Source: Pseudomonas sp. stari2
GTDB lineage: Bacteria > Pseudomonadota > Gammaproteobacteria > Pseudomonadales > Pseudomonadaceae
Assembly: GCF_040760005.1 (NCBI RefSeq)
Contig: NZ_CP099760.1
Span: forward strand, 5,708,501 to 5,772,500
DNA length: 64,000 bases
Direction of reading: 5' to 3'
This document shows, one piece after another, positions 35,409 through 44,251 of the stretch. The notes below the pieces were generated by a model. The model worked only from the letters and a program-made list of their open reading frames with translations. It had not been told where the DNA came from and ran no database searches. Every line of letters starts with the position of its first letter. The stretch's first letter is position 1. Made by a program: the position numbers and the translations under genes.

Positions 35409-35709
35409 TTCTTATTATTCTCCCCGAGGCTCATCGGCCCATGCGTGAAGTGGTGCCCAGCATCCTCCAGCCAACCGGTCTTTGCAATGCTGGCAAGACC
35501 GCCCGGTCACGGGTTGTGCCAGAAGCGGTACAAACTGTCACCCGAGCTGTACCGATACCGTCACAGACGCTTGCCATTTGTCCGAGACAAAACACGCAAG
35601 GCCTTGATTTGTCTGAGCTGCACGGCAGTGGCCCGACCTTTGCTCTACGCTTATAGCAAGCGCACATGCGCGTTTCTCTAATAAGTACAAAGCCAAGGAG
35701 AACATCATC
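35409..35709 (+). promoter_or_regulatory. Divergent control region between eatR and exaC
   Basis: This 301-base gap has no supported gene. It holds a perfect inverted repeat TTGTC-CGA-GACAA at 35578-35590, an imperfect one near 35530-35572 (CTGTCACCC...CCGTCACAG), and a sigma-54 promoter at 35628-35644. The repeats are 40-100 bases upstream of that promoter, the normal place for enhancer-binding sites. Confidence 0.6.
35628..35644 (+). promoter_or_regulatory. Sigma-54 promoter of exaC
   Basis: TGGCCCG-N4-TTGCT, with the -24 GG at 35630-35631 and the -12 GC at 35642-35643 and exactly 10 bases between, matches the -24/-12 consensus. It is about 65 bases before the exaC start. Confidence 0.85.
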
Positions 35710-37230
35710 ATGCGTTACGCTCACCCCGGTACTGAAGGCGCCAAAGTCTCGTTCAAGAGCAAGTACGGTAACTACATCGGCGGCGAGTTCGTCGCGCCAG
35801 TCAAAGGTCAGTACTTCACCAATACCTCGCCGGTCAATGGCCAGCCGATTGCCGAATTCCCACGCTCCACTGCCGAAGACATCGACAAGGCACTGGACGC
35901 TGCTCATGCCGCTGCCGATGCATGGGGCTCGACCTCCGCCCAGGCCCGTTCGCTGATCCTGCTGAAAATCGCCGACCGTATCGAACAGAACCTCGAAACC
36001 CTGGCAATCACCGAAACCTGGGACAACGGCAAAGCCATCCGCGAAACCCTCAACGCCGACATCCCGCTGGCCGCCGACCACTTCCGCTATTTCGCCGGGT
36101 GCCTGCGCGCCCAGGAAGGCAGCGCCGCCGAGATCGACGGCAACACCGTGGCCTATCACATCCATGAACCGCTGGGCGTGGTCGGCCAGATCATCCCGTG
36201 GAACTTCCCGATCCTGATGGCCGCGTGGAAACTCGCCCCGGCCCTGGCTGCCGGCAACTGCGTGGTGCTCAAACCTGCCGAACAAACCCCGCTGGGCATC
36301 AGCGTGCTGCTGGAACTGATCGGTGACCTGCTGCCACCGGGCGTACTCAATGTGGTGCAAGGGTTCGGCAAAGAAGCCGGCGAAGCCCTGGCCACCAGCA
36401 AACGCATCGCCAAGATCGCCTTCACCGGCTCGACCCCGGTCGGCTCGCACATCATGAAATGCGCCGCCGAGAACATCATCCCGTCCACCGTTGAGCTGGG
36501 CGGCAAGTCGCCGAACATCTTCTTCGAAGACATCATGCAGGCCGAGCCAAGCTTCATTGAAAAAGCTGCTGAAGGCCTGGTGCTGGCGTTCTTCAACCAG
36601 GGCGAAGTCTGCACCTGCCCTTCCCGCGCGCTGGTACAGGAGTCGATCTATCCGCAGTTCATGGAAGCGGTGATGAAGAAAGTCAGCCAGATCAAACGCG
36701 GCGACCCGCTCGACACCGACACCATGGTCGGCGCCCAGGCGTCCGAGCAGCAATTCGACAAGATCCTGTCGTACCTGGAAATCGCCAAGGGCGAAGGTGC
36801 CGAACTGCTGACCGGCGGCAAGGTGGAAAAACTCGAAGGCAACCTGGCCTCCGGTTATTACATCCAGCCGACCCTGCTCAAGGGCACCAACAAGATGCGG
36901 GTGTTCCAGGAAGAAATCTTCGGGCCGGTGGTGAGCATCACCACTTTCAAGGACGAGGCCGAAGCCCTGGCGATTGCCAACGACACCGAGTTCGGCCTCG
37001 GCGCCGGCCTCTGGACCCGCGACATCAACCGCGCCTATCGCATGGGCCGCGCCATCAAGGCCGGTCGTGTGTGGACCAACTGCTACCACCTGTACCCGGC
37101 GCATGCCGCGTTCGGCGGGTACAAGAAATCCGGCGTCGGCCGTGAAACCCACAAAATGATGCTCGACCACTACCAGCAGACCAAAAACCTGCTGGTGAGC
37201 TACGACATCAACCCGCTGGGCTTCTTCTAA
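35710..37230 (+). CDS. exaC: NAD-dependent (acet)aldehyde dehydrogenase
   Basis: The enzyme oxidises acetaldehyde, the product of ethanolamine ammonia-lyase, to acetate. The 506-residue length and N-terminus [21 protein letters not shown] are those of Pseudomonas ExaC/AcoD-type class. Active-site elements are [32 protein letters not shown] (nucleotide binding), [14 protein letters not shown] (general base Glu) and [13 protein letters not shown] with the catalytic Cys. AAGGAGA lies 9 bases before the ATG. A sigma-54 promoter lies upstream and a terminator downstream, so it is a single-gene unit facing eatR. Confidence 0.93.
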   Translation: MRYAHPGTEGAKVSFKSKYGNYIGGEFVAPVKGQYFTNTSPVNGQPIAEFPRSTAEDIDKALDAAHAAADAWGSTSAQARSLILLKIADRIEQNLETLAITETWDNGKAIRETLNADIPLAADHFRYFAGCLRAQEGSAAEIDGNTVAYHIHEPLGVVGQIIPWNFPILMAAWKLAPALAAGNCVVLKPAEQTPLGISVLLELIGDLLPPGVLNVVQGFGKEAGEALATSKRIAKIAFTGSTPVGSHIMKCAAENIIPSTVELGGKSPNIFFEDIMQAEPSFIEKAAEGLVLAFFNQGEVCTCPSRALVQESIYPQFMEAVMKKVSQIKRGDPLDTDTMVGAQASEQQFDKILSYLEIAKGEGAELLTGGKVEKLEGNLASGYYIQPTLLKGTNKMRVFQEEIFGPVVSITTFKDEAEALAIANDTEFGLGAGLWTRDINRAYRMGRAIKAGRVWTNCYHLYPAHAAFGGYKKSGVGRETHKMMLDHYQQTKNLLVSYDINPLGFF

Positions 37231-37237
37231 AAAGACC

Positions 37238-37270
37238 GGGCGGCACCGAACGATCGGTGTCGCCCTTTTC
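37238..37270 (+). terminator. Terminator of exaC
   Basis: A 12-bp stem (one G-U) from GGGCGGCACCGA to TCGGTGTCGCCC is followed by TTTTC. Confidence 0.9.
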
Positions 37271-37300
37271 TTCCCGATGACAAACCCTGGTCTGGCCGCT

Positions 37301-37317
37301 CTGGCACGGGCCTTGCG
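37301..37317 (+). promoter_or_regulatory. Sigma-54 promoter of the eat-eutBC operon
   Basis: CTGGCACGGGCCTTGCG is a near-perfect -24/-12 element: GG at 37303-37304, GC at 37315-37316, 10 bases between. It lies about 115 bases before the eat start. Confidence 0.9.
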
Positions 37318-37406
37318 TACCCGTCATTCAGGATTTGCCTGAAAACTGCCGCTGCGTGAACAGCACCCACTCACTCAACCGCTGCACCCGAAAGTCCAAC
37401 AGATCG

Positions 37407-37420
37407 AACAATAAAAAAGA
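37407..37420 (+). promoter_or_regulatory. Possible Hfq/Crc (CA-motif) site before eat
   Basis: AACAATAAAAAAGA fits the AAnAAnAA pattern bound by Hfq with Crc for catabolite repression in Pseudomonas, and it sits just before the ribosome-binding site GAGAGGA. Confidence 0.45.
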
Positions 37421-37432
37421 CAGAGAGGACTT

Positions 37433-38803
37433 ATGACTTCCACCACACAGCTCAAACCCACACTCGGCACCCTGCATCTGTGGGGCATTGCCGTCGGCCT
37501 GGTGATTTCCGGCGAATACTTCGGCTGGAGTTATGGCTGGGGCACCGCGGGAACCCTGGGGTTCCTGGTTACGGCCCTGATGGTCGCGACAATGTATACC
37601 TGCTTCATCTTCAGTTTCACCGAGCTGACCACCGCGATTCCCCATGCGGGCGGGCCGTTTGCCTACAGTCGCCGGGCATTCGGTGAAAAAGGCGGACTGA
37701 TCGCCGGGATCGCCACGCTGATCGAATTCGTCTTTGCCCCGCCGGCCATCGCCATGGCCATTGGCGCCTATCTCAACGTGCAATATCCGGAGCTTGATCC
37801 GAAAGTCGCGGCGGTCGGCGCGTATTTCGTGTTCATGACCTTGAACATCCTCGGCGTCAGCATCGCCGCGACCTTTGAACTGGTGGTCACCGTGCTGGCG
37901 GTTGCCGAACTGCTGGTGTTCATGGGCGTGGTCGCGCCGGGCTTCAGCTTCAGCAACTTCGTGCTCAACGGCTGGTCAGGCTCCAGCGAGTTCAGCCTCG
38001 GTTCGATTCCCGGCATTTTCGCCGCCATTCCTTTCGCGATCTGGTTTTTCCTCGCCATCGAGGGCGCGGCCATGGCGGCCGAGGAAGCCAAGGACCCGAA
38101 ACGCACGATTCCCAAGGCCTATGTCAGCGGCATCCTGACCCTGGTGTTCCTGGCCATCGGCGTGATGGTGATGGCCGGCGGCGTCGGCGACTGGCGACAA
38201 CTGGCGAACATTAACGACCCGCTGCCTCAGGCGATGAAAGCGGTGGTCGGCAACAACTCGACGTGGATGCACATGCTGGTGTGGATCGGCCTGTTCGGGC
38301 TGGTGGCGAGTTTTCACGGGATCATCCTCGGCTACTCGCGGCAGTTCTTTGCCCTGGCCCGGGCCGGTTACCTTCCGAAAAGCCTGGCCAAACTCTCACG
38401 CTTCCAGACCCCGCACCGGGCGATCCTGGCCGGTGGCGTCATCGGCATCGCCGCGATCTACAGCGATGGCCTGGTCAATCTGCAAGGCATGAGTCTCACC
38501 GCCGCGATGATCACCATGTCGGTGTTCGGTGCCATCGTGATGTACATCATCAGCATGCTCAGCCTGTTCAAACTGCGCAAAACCGAGCCGAACCTTGAGC
38601 GTACCTTCCGCGCTCCGGGCTATCCGATCGTGCCGGGTATCGCGCTGTTTCTGGCGGTGGTGTGCCTGGTGGCGATGGCCTGGTTCAACACGCTGATCGG
38701 TTGTGTGTTCCTGGGTTTCATGGCTGCCGGTTACCTGTATTTCCAGCTGACCGCCAAACAACGCTCCGAAGCACCGGCAGACGCTATGCTCGAAGGTATC
38801 TAG
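37433..38803 (+). CDS. eat: Ethanolamine permease
   Basis: A 456-residue APC-superfamily transporter with about 12 membrane helices. It has the amino-acid permease start LGTLHLWGIAVGLVISGEYFGWSYGWGTAGTLGFL, GGPFAYSRRAFGEKGG, and AEEAKDPKRTIPKAYVSGIL. The ethanolamine-permease type is assigned from high similarity in pattern to Pseudomonas Eat (GEYFGWSYGW) and from eutB-eutC downstream. It imports ethanolamine across the inner membrane. It is the first gene of the operon driven from the sigma-54 promoter at 37301. Confidence 0.92.
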   Translation: MTSTTQLKPTLGTLHLWGIAVGLVISGEYFGWSYGWGTAGTLGFLVTALMVATMYTCFIFSFTELTTAIPHAGGPFAYSRRAFGEKGGLIAGIATLIEFVFAPPAIAMAIGAYLNVQYPELDPKVAAVGAYFVFMTLNILGVSIAATFELVVTVLAVAELLVFMGVVAPGFSFSNFVLNGWSGSSEFSLGSIPGIFAAIPFAIWFFLAIEGAAMAAEEAKDPKRTIPKAYVSGILTLVFLAIGVMVMAGGVGDWRQLANINDPLPQAMKAVVGNNSTWMHMLVWIGLFGLVASFHGIILGYSRQFFALARAGYLPKSLAKLSRFQTPHRAILAGGVIGIAAIYSDGLVNLQGMSLTAAMITMSVFGAIVMYIISMLSLFKLRKTEPNLERTFRAPGYPIVPGIALFLAVVCLVAMAWFNTLIGCVFLGFMAAGYLYFQLTAKQRSEAPADAMLEGI

Positions 38804-38813
38804 AAGTTGCACC

Positions 38814-38838
38814 GGCACCGGGCCTCAGGCTCGGTGCC
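38814..38838 (+). other. Intercistronic hairpin between eat and eutB
   Basis: GGCACCG at 38814-38820 pairs with CGGTGCC at 38832-38838. Inner bases extend it by about four pairs to a three-base TCA loop. No T-run follows, so an RNA-stability or partial attenuation role is more likely than termination. Confidence 0.55.
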
Positions 38839-38874
38839 TGCACTAAAAGCATTCATTCAGGAGGACCGCGCCCC

Positions 38875-40269
38875 ATGGCCGCATTTGCCCATACCGTCGG
38901 CGCCCAGACCTACCGCTTCGACAGCCTCAAGGACGTGATGGCCAAGGCCAGTCCGGCGCGCTCCGGGGATTTTCTGGCCGGCGTCGCCGCGCTCAACGAT
39001 GGCGAGCGGGTCGCCGCGCAAATGGCGCTGGCCGACATCCCGCTCAAACATTTCCTGCAGGAAGCACTGATTCCCTACGAAGCCGATGAAGTCACCCGGC
39101 TGATCCTCGACAGCCATGACAAACAGGCCTTTGCAGTCGTCAGCCATCTCACGGTTGGCGGCTTTCGCGACTGGTTGTTGAGCGAAGCAGCCGACGAATC
39201 CAGCCTGCGTGCTCTGGCCCCCGGCCTGACACCGGAAATGGTCGCCGCCGTGTCGAAGATCATGCGCGTGCAGGATCTGGTGCTGGTGGCGCAGAAGATC
39301 CGCGTCGTGACGAAATTTCGCGGCACCCTCGGCCTGCGTGGAAGGTTATCCACAAGGCTGCAACCCAATCATCCGACCGACGAACCGTCCGGCATCGCCG
39401 CGAGCATTCTCGACGGTCTGCTGTATGGCAACGGCGATGCCATGATCGGCATCAACCCGGCCACCGACAGCATCGCCTCGATCTGCGCGATGCTGGAAAT
39501 GCTCGACGCAATCATCCAGCGCTATGACATTCCGACCCAGGCCTGCGTGCTGACTCATGTCACCACTTCTATAGAGGCGATCAACCGTGGTGTGCCGCTG
39601 GATCTGGTGTTCCAGTCGATTGCCGGCACCGAAGCGGCCAATGCCAGTTTCGGCATCAATCTGAACGTGTTGCAGGAGGGTTATGAAGCGGGCCTGAGCC
39701 TCAATCGCGGCACGCTCGGGCAGAACCTGATGTATTTCGAGACCGGCCAGGGCAGCGCACTGTCCGCCAACGCCCACCACGGTGTCGATCAACAGACCTG
39801 CGAGACCCGGGCCTACGCCGTGGCACGACATTTCAAGCCGTTTCTGGTGAACACCGTCGTAGGCTTCATCGGGCCGGAATACCTTTACAACGGCAAGCAG
39901 ATCATCCGCGCCGGCCTCGAAGACCACTTCTGCGGCAAGTTGCTCGGTGTGCCGATGGGCTGCGATATCTGCTACACCAACCACGCCGAAGCCGACCAGG
40001 ATGACATGGACACCCTGCTGACCTTGCTGGGCGTTGCGGGGATCAACTTCATCATGGGCATCCCCGGCTCCGACGACATCATGCTCAACTACCAGACCAC
40101 CTCGTTCCACGACGCCCTCTACGCGCGTCAGACCCTGGGTCTGAAACCGGCCCCTGAGTTCGAGCAGTGGCTGGCGAACATGGGCATTTTCACCCAGGCG
40201 GACGGCAAGGTCCGCTTCGGCAACAACCTGCCGCCGGCCTTTCGCCAGGCGTTGGCGCAACTGGGATGA
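38875..40269 (+). CDS. eutB: Ethanolamine ammonia-lyase, large subunit
   Basis: EutB is the catalytic subunit of the adenosylcobalamin-dependent enzyme that splits ethanolamine into acetaldehyde and ammonia. From the ATG at 38875 it is 464 residues: [108 protein letters not shown] and [33 protein letters not shown] are all typical. AGGAGG lies about 10 bases before the ATG. There are no shell-protein genes, so this is the compartment-free Pseudomonas type. Confidence 0.97.
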   Translation: MAAFAHTVGAQTYRFDSLKDVMAKASPARSGDFLAGVAALNDGERVAAQMALADIPLKHFLQEALIPYEADEVTRLILDSHDKQAFAVVSHLTVGGFRDWLLSEAADESSLRALAPGLTPEMVAAVSKIMRVQDLVLVAQKIRVVTKFRGTLGLRGRLSTRLQPNHPTDEPSGIAASILDGLLYGNGDAMIGINPATDSIASICAMLEMLDAIIQRYDIPTQACVLTHVTTSIEAINRGVPLDLVFQSIAGTEAANASFGINLNVLQEGYEAGLSLNRGTLGQNLMYFETGQGSALSANAHHGVDQQTCETRAYAVARHFKPFLVNTVVGFIGPEYLYNGKQIIRAGLEDHFCGKLLGVPMGCDICYTNHAEADQDDMDTLLTLLGVAGINFIMGIPGSDDIMLNYQTTSFHDALYARQTLGLKPAPEFEQWLANMGIFTQADGKVRFGNNLPPAFRQALAQLG

Positions 40270-41099
40270 GTCAGATGGAAAAACCGCCCGTCGATCCGCA
40301 AAACCCGTGGCTGGAGCTGCGTCGCCTGACCCCGGCGCGCATCGCCCTCGGCCGCACCGGCACCAGCCTGCCGACCAGCGCACAACTGGATTTCCAATAC
40401 GCCCACGCGCAGGCCCGGGACGCAGTGCACTTGCCGTTCGATCACGCCGGGCTCAGCGCCCAACTGGCTGAACGCCGGCGCGAAAGTCTGCTGCTGCACA
40501 GCGCGGCCGTGGATCGCAACAGCTACCTGCAACGCCCGGATCTGGGGCGCAAATTGAGCGATCAATCCGCCCAGACCCTGCGTGAATACGCCCTGGCGCA
40601 TCCGGGTGGCGTGGATCTGGTGATCGTCGTGGCTGATGGCCTCTCGGCGCTGGCGGTGCATCGGCATACCCTGCCGTTCCTGACCCGACTGGAGGAACAG
40701 ATGAGCGCCGACCAATGGTCGACCGCGCCGGTGGTGCTGGTGGAACAAGGGCGGGTGGCGGTTGGCGATGAAGTCGGCCAGTTGCTGGGCGCCAAAATGG
40801 TCGTGATGCTGATCGGAGAGCGCCCCGGGCTCAGCTCCCCGGACAGCCTGGGTTTATATTTCACCTACAATCCAAAGGTCGGTCTCACGGATGCCTACCG
40901 CAATTGCATCTCCAACGTGCGGCTGGAAGGGCTCAGCTACGGCATGGCGGCCCATCGCCTGCTGTATCTGATGCGCGAAGCCTGTAGACGGCAGCTATCG
41001 GGGGTCAATCTGAAGGACGAGGCGCAGGTTCAGACGCTGGAATCGGAAGCCGGTACAGACATGAAGAGTAATTTCCTACTTGATCCGCCCCCAGCCTGA
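40266..41099 (+). CDS. eutC: Ethanolamine ammonia-lyase, small subunit
   Basis: EutC completes the (EutB-EutC) enzyme and binds cobalamin in base-off form. The predicted length is 277 residues from the ATG at 40266, which overlaps the eutB stop as ATGA. Family blocks are [89 protein letters not shown]. An ATG at 40275 is an alternative start. It is the last gene of the eat-eutB-eutC operon. Confidence 0.96.
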   Translation: MSQMEKPPVDPQNPWLELRRLTPARIALGRTGTSLPTSAQLDFQYAHAQARDAVHLPFDHAGLSAQLAERRRESLLLHSAAVDRNSYLQRPDLGRKLSDQSAQTLREYALAHPGGVDLVIVVADGLSALAVHRHTLPFLTRLEEQMSADQWSTAPVVLVEQGRVAVGDEVGQLLGAKMVVMLIGERPGLSSPDSLGLYFTYNPKVGLTDAYRNCISNVRLEGLSYGMAAHRLLYLMREACRRQLSGVNLKDEAQVQTLESEAGTDMKSNFLLDPPPA

Positions 41100-41217
41100 A
41101 CCGTTTCCGCATTGCCTTTCTGCGCCGGTTTGAGGCAGGATCGACGCACGGCCGCCCAAGGTTTCCCGATGCCGTCAGCCCCACGTGAAGACAGCCACTT
41201 GAAGGACGAGACCTACC

Positions 41218-41679
41218 ATGCGGATTATCCAAGCGACCCTCGAACACCTGGATTTGCTGACCCCGTTGTTCGTTAAGTACCGCGAGTTCTACGGCTCCCT
41301 GCCCTATCCGGACTCGTCCCGGGCCTTTCTCGAAAAGCGCCTGCGACGCAAGGAATCGGTGATCTACCTGGCGCTGGCCGATGACGACGACAAGAAGCTC
41401 ATGGGCTTCTGCCAGCTCTATCCGAGCTTTTCCTCCCTGTCGCTCAAGCGCGTGTGGATCCTCAACGACATCTATGTCGCCGAAGACGCCCGCCGCCAGC
41501 TGGTCGCCGACAACCTGATCCGCACGGCCAAGAAAATGGCCAAGGAAACCCAGGCCGTGCGTATGCGCGTGTCCACCAGCAGCGACAACGAAGTGGCGCA
41601 GAAAACCTACGAATCCATCGGATTCAAGGAAGACACCGAGTTCAAGAACTATGTGCTGCCGATCAGCGACGAACTCTGA
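41218..41679 (+). CDS. GNAT family N-acetyltransferase
   Basis: A 153-residue protein starting MRIIQATLEHLDLLTPLFVKYREFYG. The acetyl-CoA binding part is in LNDIYVAEDARRQLVADNLIRTAKKMAKETQAVRMRVSTSSDNEVAQKTYESIGF, where R-x-x-(x)-x-A/L patterns of GNAT motif A are recognisable. The substrate is unknown. AAGGACGAG about 8 bases before the ATG is its ribosome-binding site. It has no evident operon partner. Confidence 0.85.
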   Translation: MRIIQATLEHLDLLTPLFVKYREFYGSLPYPDSSRAFLEKRLRRKESVIYLALADDDDKKLMGFCQLYPSFSSLSLKRVWILNDIYVAEDARRQLVADNLIRTAKKMAKETQAVRMRVSTSSDNEVAQKTYESIGFKEDTEFKNYVLPISDEL

Positions 41680-41916
41680 TTTTTTCTAACAGTGCGCAAG
41701 CTGGCCATCGTGGCGAAGGAGCAAACCCCATCGCCACATAGGCCGGCGCCGTGTTCCCCTTCGAAACGCCCCGCTACAAAACCAACGCGCTTTTCACCTT
41801 TCAGACCGTATAATTCGGAGCTTTCCGGCTTGTAAGAAAAACTACACCCGTCTGTAGGCTTACACCGAATCATCCGCACAGGCCTGCCGAGTCGGGCCAT
41901 CACGACAGGTGCCCAC
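41680..41916 (+). promoter_or_regulatory. Region upstream of dedA
   Basis: 237 bases with no gene. TATAAT at 41809-41814 may be the -10 of the DedA gene's promoter; the -35 is weak. No terminator for the GNAT gene is evident. Confidence 0.35.
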
Positions 41917-42573
41917 ATGGATTTCAACCCGATCGACATCATTCTGCATCTCGACGTCTACCTCGACATGCTGGTGAACAACTATGGGACCTGGATCTAC
42001 GCCATCCTGTTTCTGGTTATCTTTTGCGAAACCGGCCTGGTGGTCACGCCGTTCCTGCCTGGCGATTCGTTGCTGTTCATCGCCGGCGCAGTGGCCGCAG
42101 GCGGCGGCATGGACCCGGTGCTGCTGGCGGGCCTGCTGATGTTGGCGGCGATTCTCGGCGACAGCACCAACTACGTGATCGGACGAACGGCAGGGGAAAA
42201 ACTGTTCAGCAATCCGAACTCGAAGATTTTCCGCCGGGATTATCTGCAACAGACCCATGACTTCTACGACAAGCACGGCGGCAAAACCGTGACCCTGGCG
42301 CGCTTCCTGCCGATCATCCGTACGTTTGCGCCGTTCGTCGCCGGTGTTGCCAAGATGCCTTACCCGCGTTTTTTCGGCTTCAGCGTATTCGGCACCATCC
42401 TGTGGGTCGGCGGCCTGGTGACCCTGGGCTACTTCTTCGGCAACGTGCCGTTCATCAAGAAGAACCTGTCGCTGCTGGTGGTCGGTATCATCCTTCTGTC
42501 GCTGGTGCCTATGATCATCGGCATGCTCCGCAGCCGCCTCGGCGGTGCCGGTTCCAAAGCCGAATCGCGCTGA
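41917..42573 (+). CDS. DedA family membrane protein
   Basis: A 218-residue protein of the DedA (VTT/SNARE-associated) family, which includes undecaprenyl-phosphate flippases and proteins needed for proton-motive-force and drug resistance. Motifs: FCETGLVVTPFLPGDSLLFIAGAVAAGGGMD, AAILGDSTNYVIGR, RFLPIIRTFAPFVAGVAKMPYPRFFGFSVFGTILWV. Three to five membrane helices are evident, ending with VGIILLSLVPMIIGMLRSR. It is the second DedA-type protein in the window, the first being the fusion at 16822. Confidence 0.93.
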   Translation: MDFNPIDIILHLDVYLDMLVNNYGTWIYAILFLVIFCETGLVVTPFLPGDSLLFIAGAVAAGGGMDPVLLAGLLMLAAILGDSTNYVIGRTAGEKLFSNPNSKIFRRDYLQQTHDFYDKHGGKTVTLARFLPIIRTFAPFVAGVAKMPYPRFFGFSVFGTILWVGGLVTLGYFFGNVPFIKKNLSLLVVGIILLSLVPMIIGMLRSRLGGAGSKAESR

Positions 42574-42577
42574 ACCG

Positions 42578-43390
42578 ATGTGGTCACTGAGCGCCTGGCG
42601 ACGCCGACGCACTCTGGCGAAGCACCCGATTGCCGATGATATGTGGCAGCGGGTGCGTCACCACTTGAGCTTCCTCGACGGTATCAGCGCCACGGAAGAT
42701 CAGTGGCTGCGCGAAGCCAGTGTCCTGTTCCTCGGAGACAAGCACCTGACCGCCCTGCCCGGCGTCGAACTGCATCAGGAACAACGCCTGCTGCTCGCCG
42801 CCCAGGCGCAATTGCCACTACTGCACCTTGGCGATCTGAACTGGTATCAGGGCTTCCACGAAATCATTCTGTACCCCGACGACTTCCTCAGCCCCCAGCG
42901 CCATCGCGATGCCAGTGGTGTGGAGCACGAATGGGACGGCGAGCACAGCGGTGAAGCCTGGCAGCAAGGGCCGATCATCCTCGCCTGGCCCGGGGTGATG
43001 GCCAGTGGTGGCTGGGAAGGCTACAACCTGGTGATCCACGAACTCGCGCACAAACTCGACATGCTCAACGGCGACGCCAACGGTCTGCCGCCGCTGCACG
43101 CTGACATGCGGGTCAGCGACTGGGCCCAGGTGATGCAGGCTGCCTACGACGATCTCAACCACCAGCTCGACCGCCACCCCGACGCAGAAACCGCCATCGA
43201 CCCGTATGCCGCCGAGAACCCGGCCGAGTTCTTCGCCGTCACCAGCGAGTACTTCTTCAGCGCTCCGGATCTGCTGCACGAGGCTTATCCACAGGTGTAT
43301 GCGCAGTTGCAGCTTTTCTATCGACAGGATCCACTGGCACGGCTGAAGCAACTTCAGGCCAAGGACCCGGTCTATCAGGCACACGACTAA
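42578..43390 (+). CDS. mtfA: Zinc peptidase MtfA (glucose uptake regulator family)
   Basis: MtfA is a cytoplasmic zinc metallopeptidase that in E. coli binds the repressor Mlc and has aminopeptidase activity. From the ATG at 42578 the protein is 270 residues. The zinc site HELAHKLDMLNGDANG (H-E-x-x-H) is intact, and ENPAEFFAVTSEYFFSAPDLL carries the downstream Glu ligand. WYQGFHEIILYPDDFL is also a family block. It lies 4 bases after dedA and is probably co-transcribed with it. Confidence 0.9.
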   Translation: MWSLSAWRRRRTLAKHPIADDMWQRVRHHLSFLDGISATEDQWLREASVLFLGDKHLTALPGVELHQEQRLLLAAQAQLPLLHLGDLNWYQGFHEIILYPDDFLSPQRHRDASGVEHEWDGEHSGEAWQQGPIILAWPGVMASGGWEGYNLVIHELAHKLDMLNGDANGLPPLHADMRVSDWAQVMQAAYDDLNHQLDRHPDAETAIDPYAAENPAEFFAVTSEYFFSAPDLLHEAYPQVYAQLQLFYRQDPLARLKQLQAKDPVYQAHD

Positions 43391-43412
43391 GGCCTGGACG
43401 ACCTTCGGTGCA

Positions 43413-43441
43413 TGGCATCGTGAGTGGAATATGCCTATAAT
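43413..43441 (+). promoter_or_regulatory. Probable sigma-70 promoter of ppa
   Basis: A perfect TATAAT at 43436-43441 with TGGCAT at 43413-43418, 17 bases upstream, as a weak -35. It is about 60 bases before the ppa start. Confidence 0.5.
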
Positions 43442-43502
43442 CGCCGCCACTTTTTGGTCAATCCGGCCAAGTGTTTTGGTCTACTAACGGGGGCAACGCC
43501 CA

Positions 43503-44030
43503 ATGAGCTACAGCAAGATTCCGGCTGGCAAAGACCTGCCGAACGACATCTACGTCGCGATCGAGATCCCGGCCAACCACGCGCCGATCAAATACGAAAT
43601 CGACAAAGACAGCGATTGCCTGTTCGTTGACCGTTTCATGGCCACCCCGATGTTCTACCCGGCCAACTACGGTTATATCCCGAACACCCTGGCTGACGAC
43701 GGTGATCCCCTGGACGTGCTGGTTGTAACCCCTTACCCGGTTGCTCCAGGTTCGGTGATCCGCGCGCGCCCGGTCGGCATCCTGAACATGACCGACGACG
43801 GCGGCGGCGACGCCAAAGTCATCGCAGTCCCACACGACAAGCTGTCCCAGCTGTACGTGGACGTGAAGGAATACACCGACCTGCCAGCCCTGCTGATCCA
43901 GCAGATCGAGCACTTCTTCGCGAACTACAAAGATCTCGAAAAAGGCAAATGGGTGAAAATCGAAGGCTGGGACGGCGCTGACGCTGCCCGCGCCGCGATC
44001 ACCAAGTCGGTTGCTGCCTACAAAGGCTAA
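43503..44030 (+). CDS. ppa: Inorganic pyrophosphatase
   Basis: Ppa hydrolyses pyrophosphate to phosphate in the cytoplasm and pulls biosynthetic reactions forward. The 175-residue protein has the family I signature [11 protein letters not shown] with the metal-binding aspartates, [30 protein letters not shown], and [37 protein letters not shown] before the ATG contains the ribosome-binding site. It has its own promoter and terminator, so it is a single-gene unit. Confidence 0.97.
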   Translation: MSYSKIPAGKDLPNDIYVAIEIPANHAPIKYEIDKDSDCLFVDRFMATPMFYPANYGYIPNTLADDGDPLDVLVVTPYPVAPGSVIRARPVGILNMTDDGGGDAKVIAVPHDKLSQLYVDVKEYTDLPALLIQQIEHFFANYKDLEKGKWVKIEGWDGADAARAAITKSVAAYKG

Positions 44031-44059
44031 GCCTCGCGACCTGCGACACGCTTGAAGAA

Positions 44060-44085
44060 AACCCCGGTTGATCCGGGGTTTTTTG
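44060..44085 (+). terminator. Terminator of ppa
   Basis: AACCCCGG at 44060-44067 pairs with CCGGGGTT at 44073-44080, followed by TTTTTG. Confidence 0.95.
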
Positions 44086-44251
44086 TGCCTGGCTGGCAGG
44101 GTCTTAAACGACTTGTTTATGGCGCCCTACAGAAAAGTTTTAGTGTGTGTAATTTCCCACAAGTACGTCTTACATCCCGTCGCAAAATTTGCCGCGATTT
44201 TGAACGCAAGGTTTATTCAAACCGCTCTAGGCCGGCCGTAGACTCGTGTTT

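Noticed and set aside
35431..37170. A 579-codon minus-strand frame opposite exaC
   Set aside because: Antisense shadow of a conserved aldehyde dehydrogenase; no start signal.
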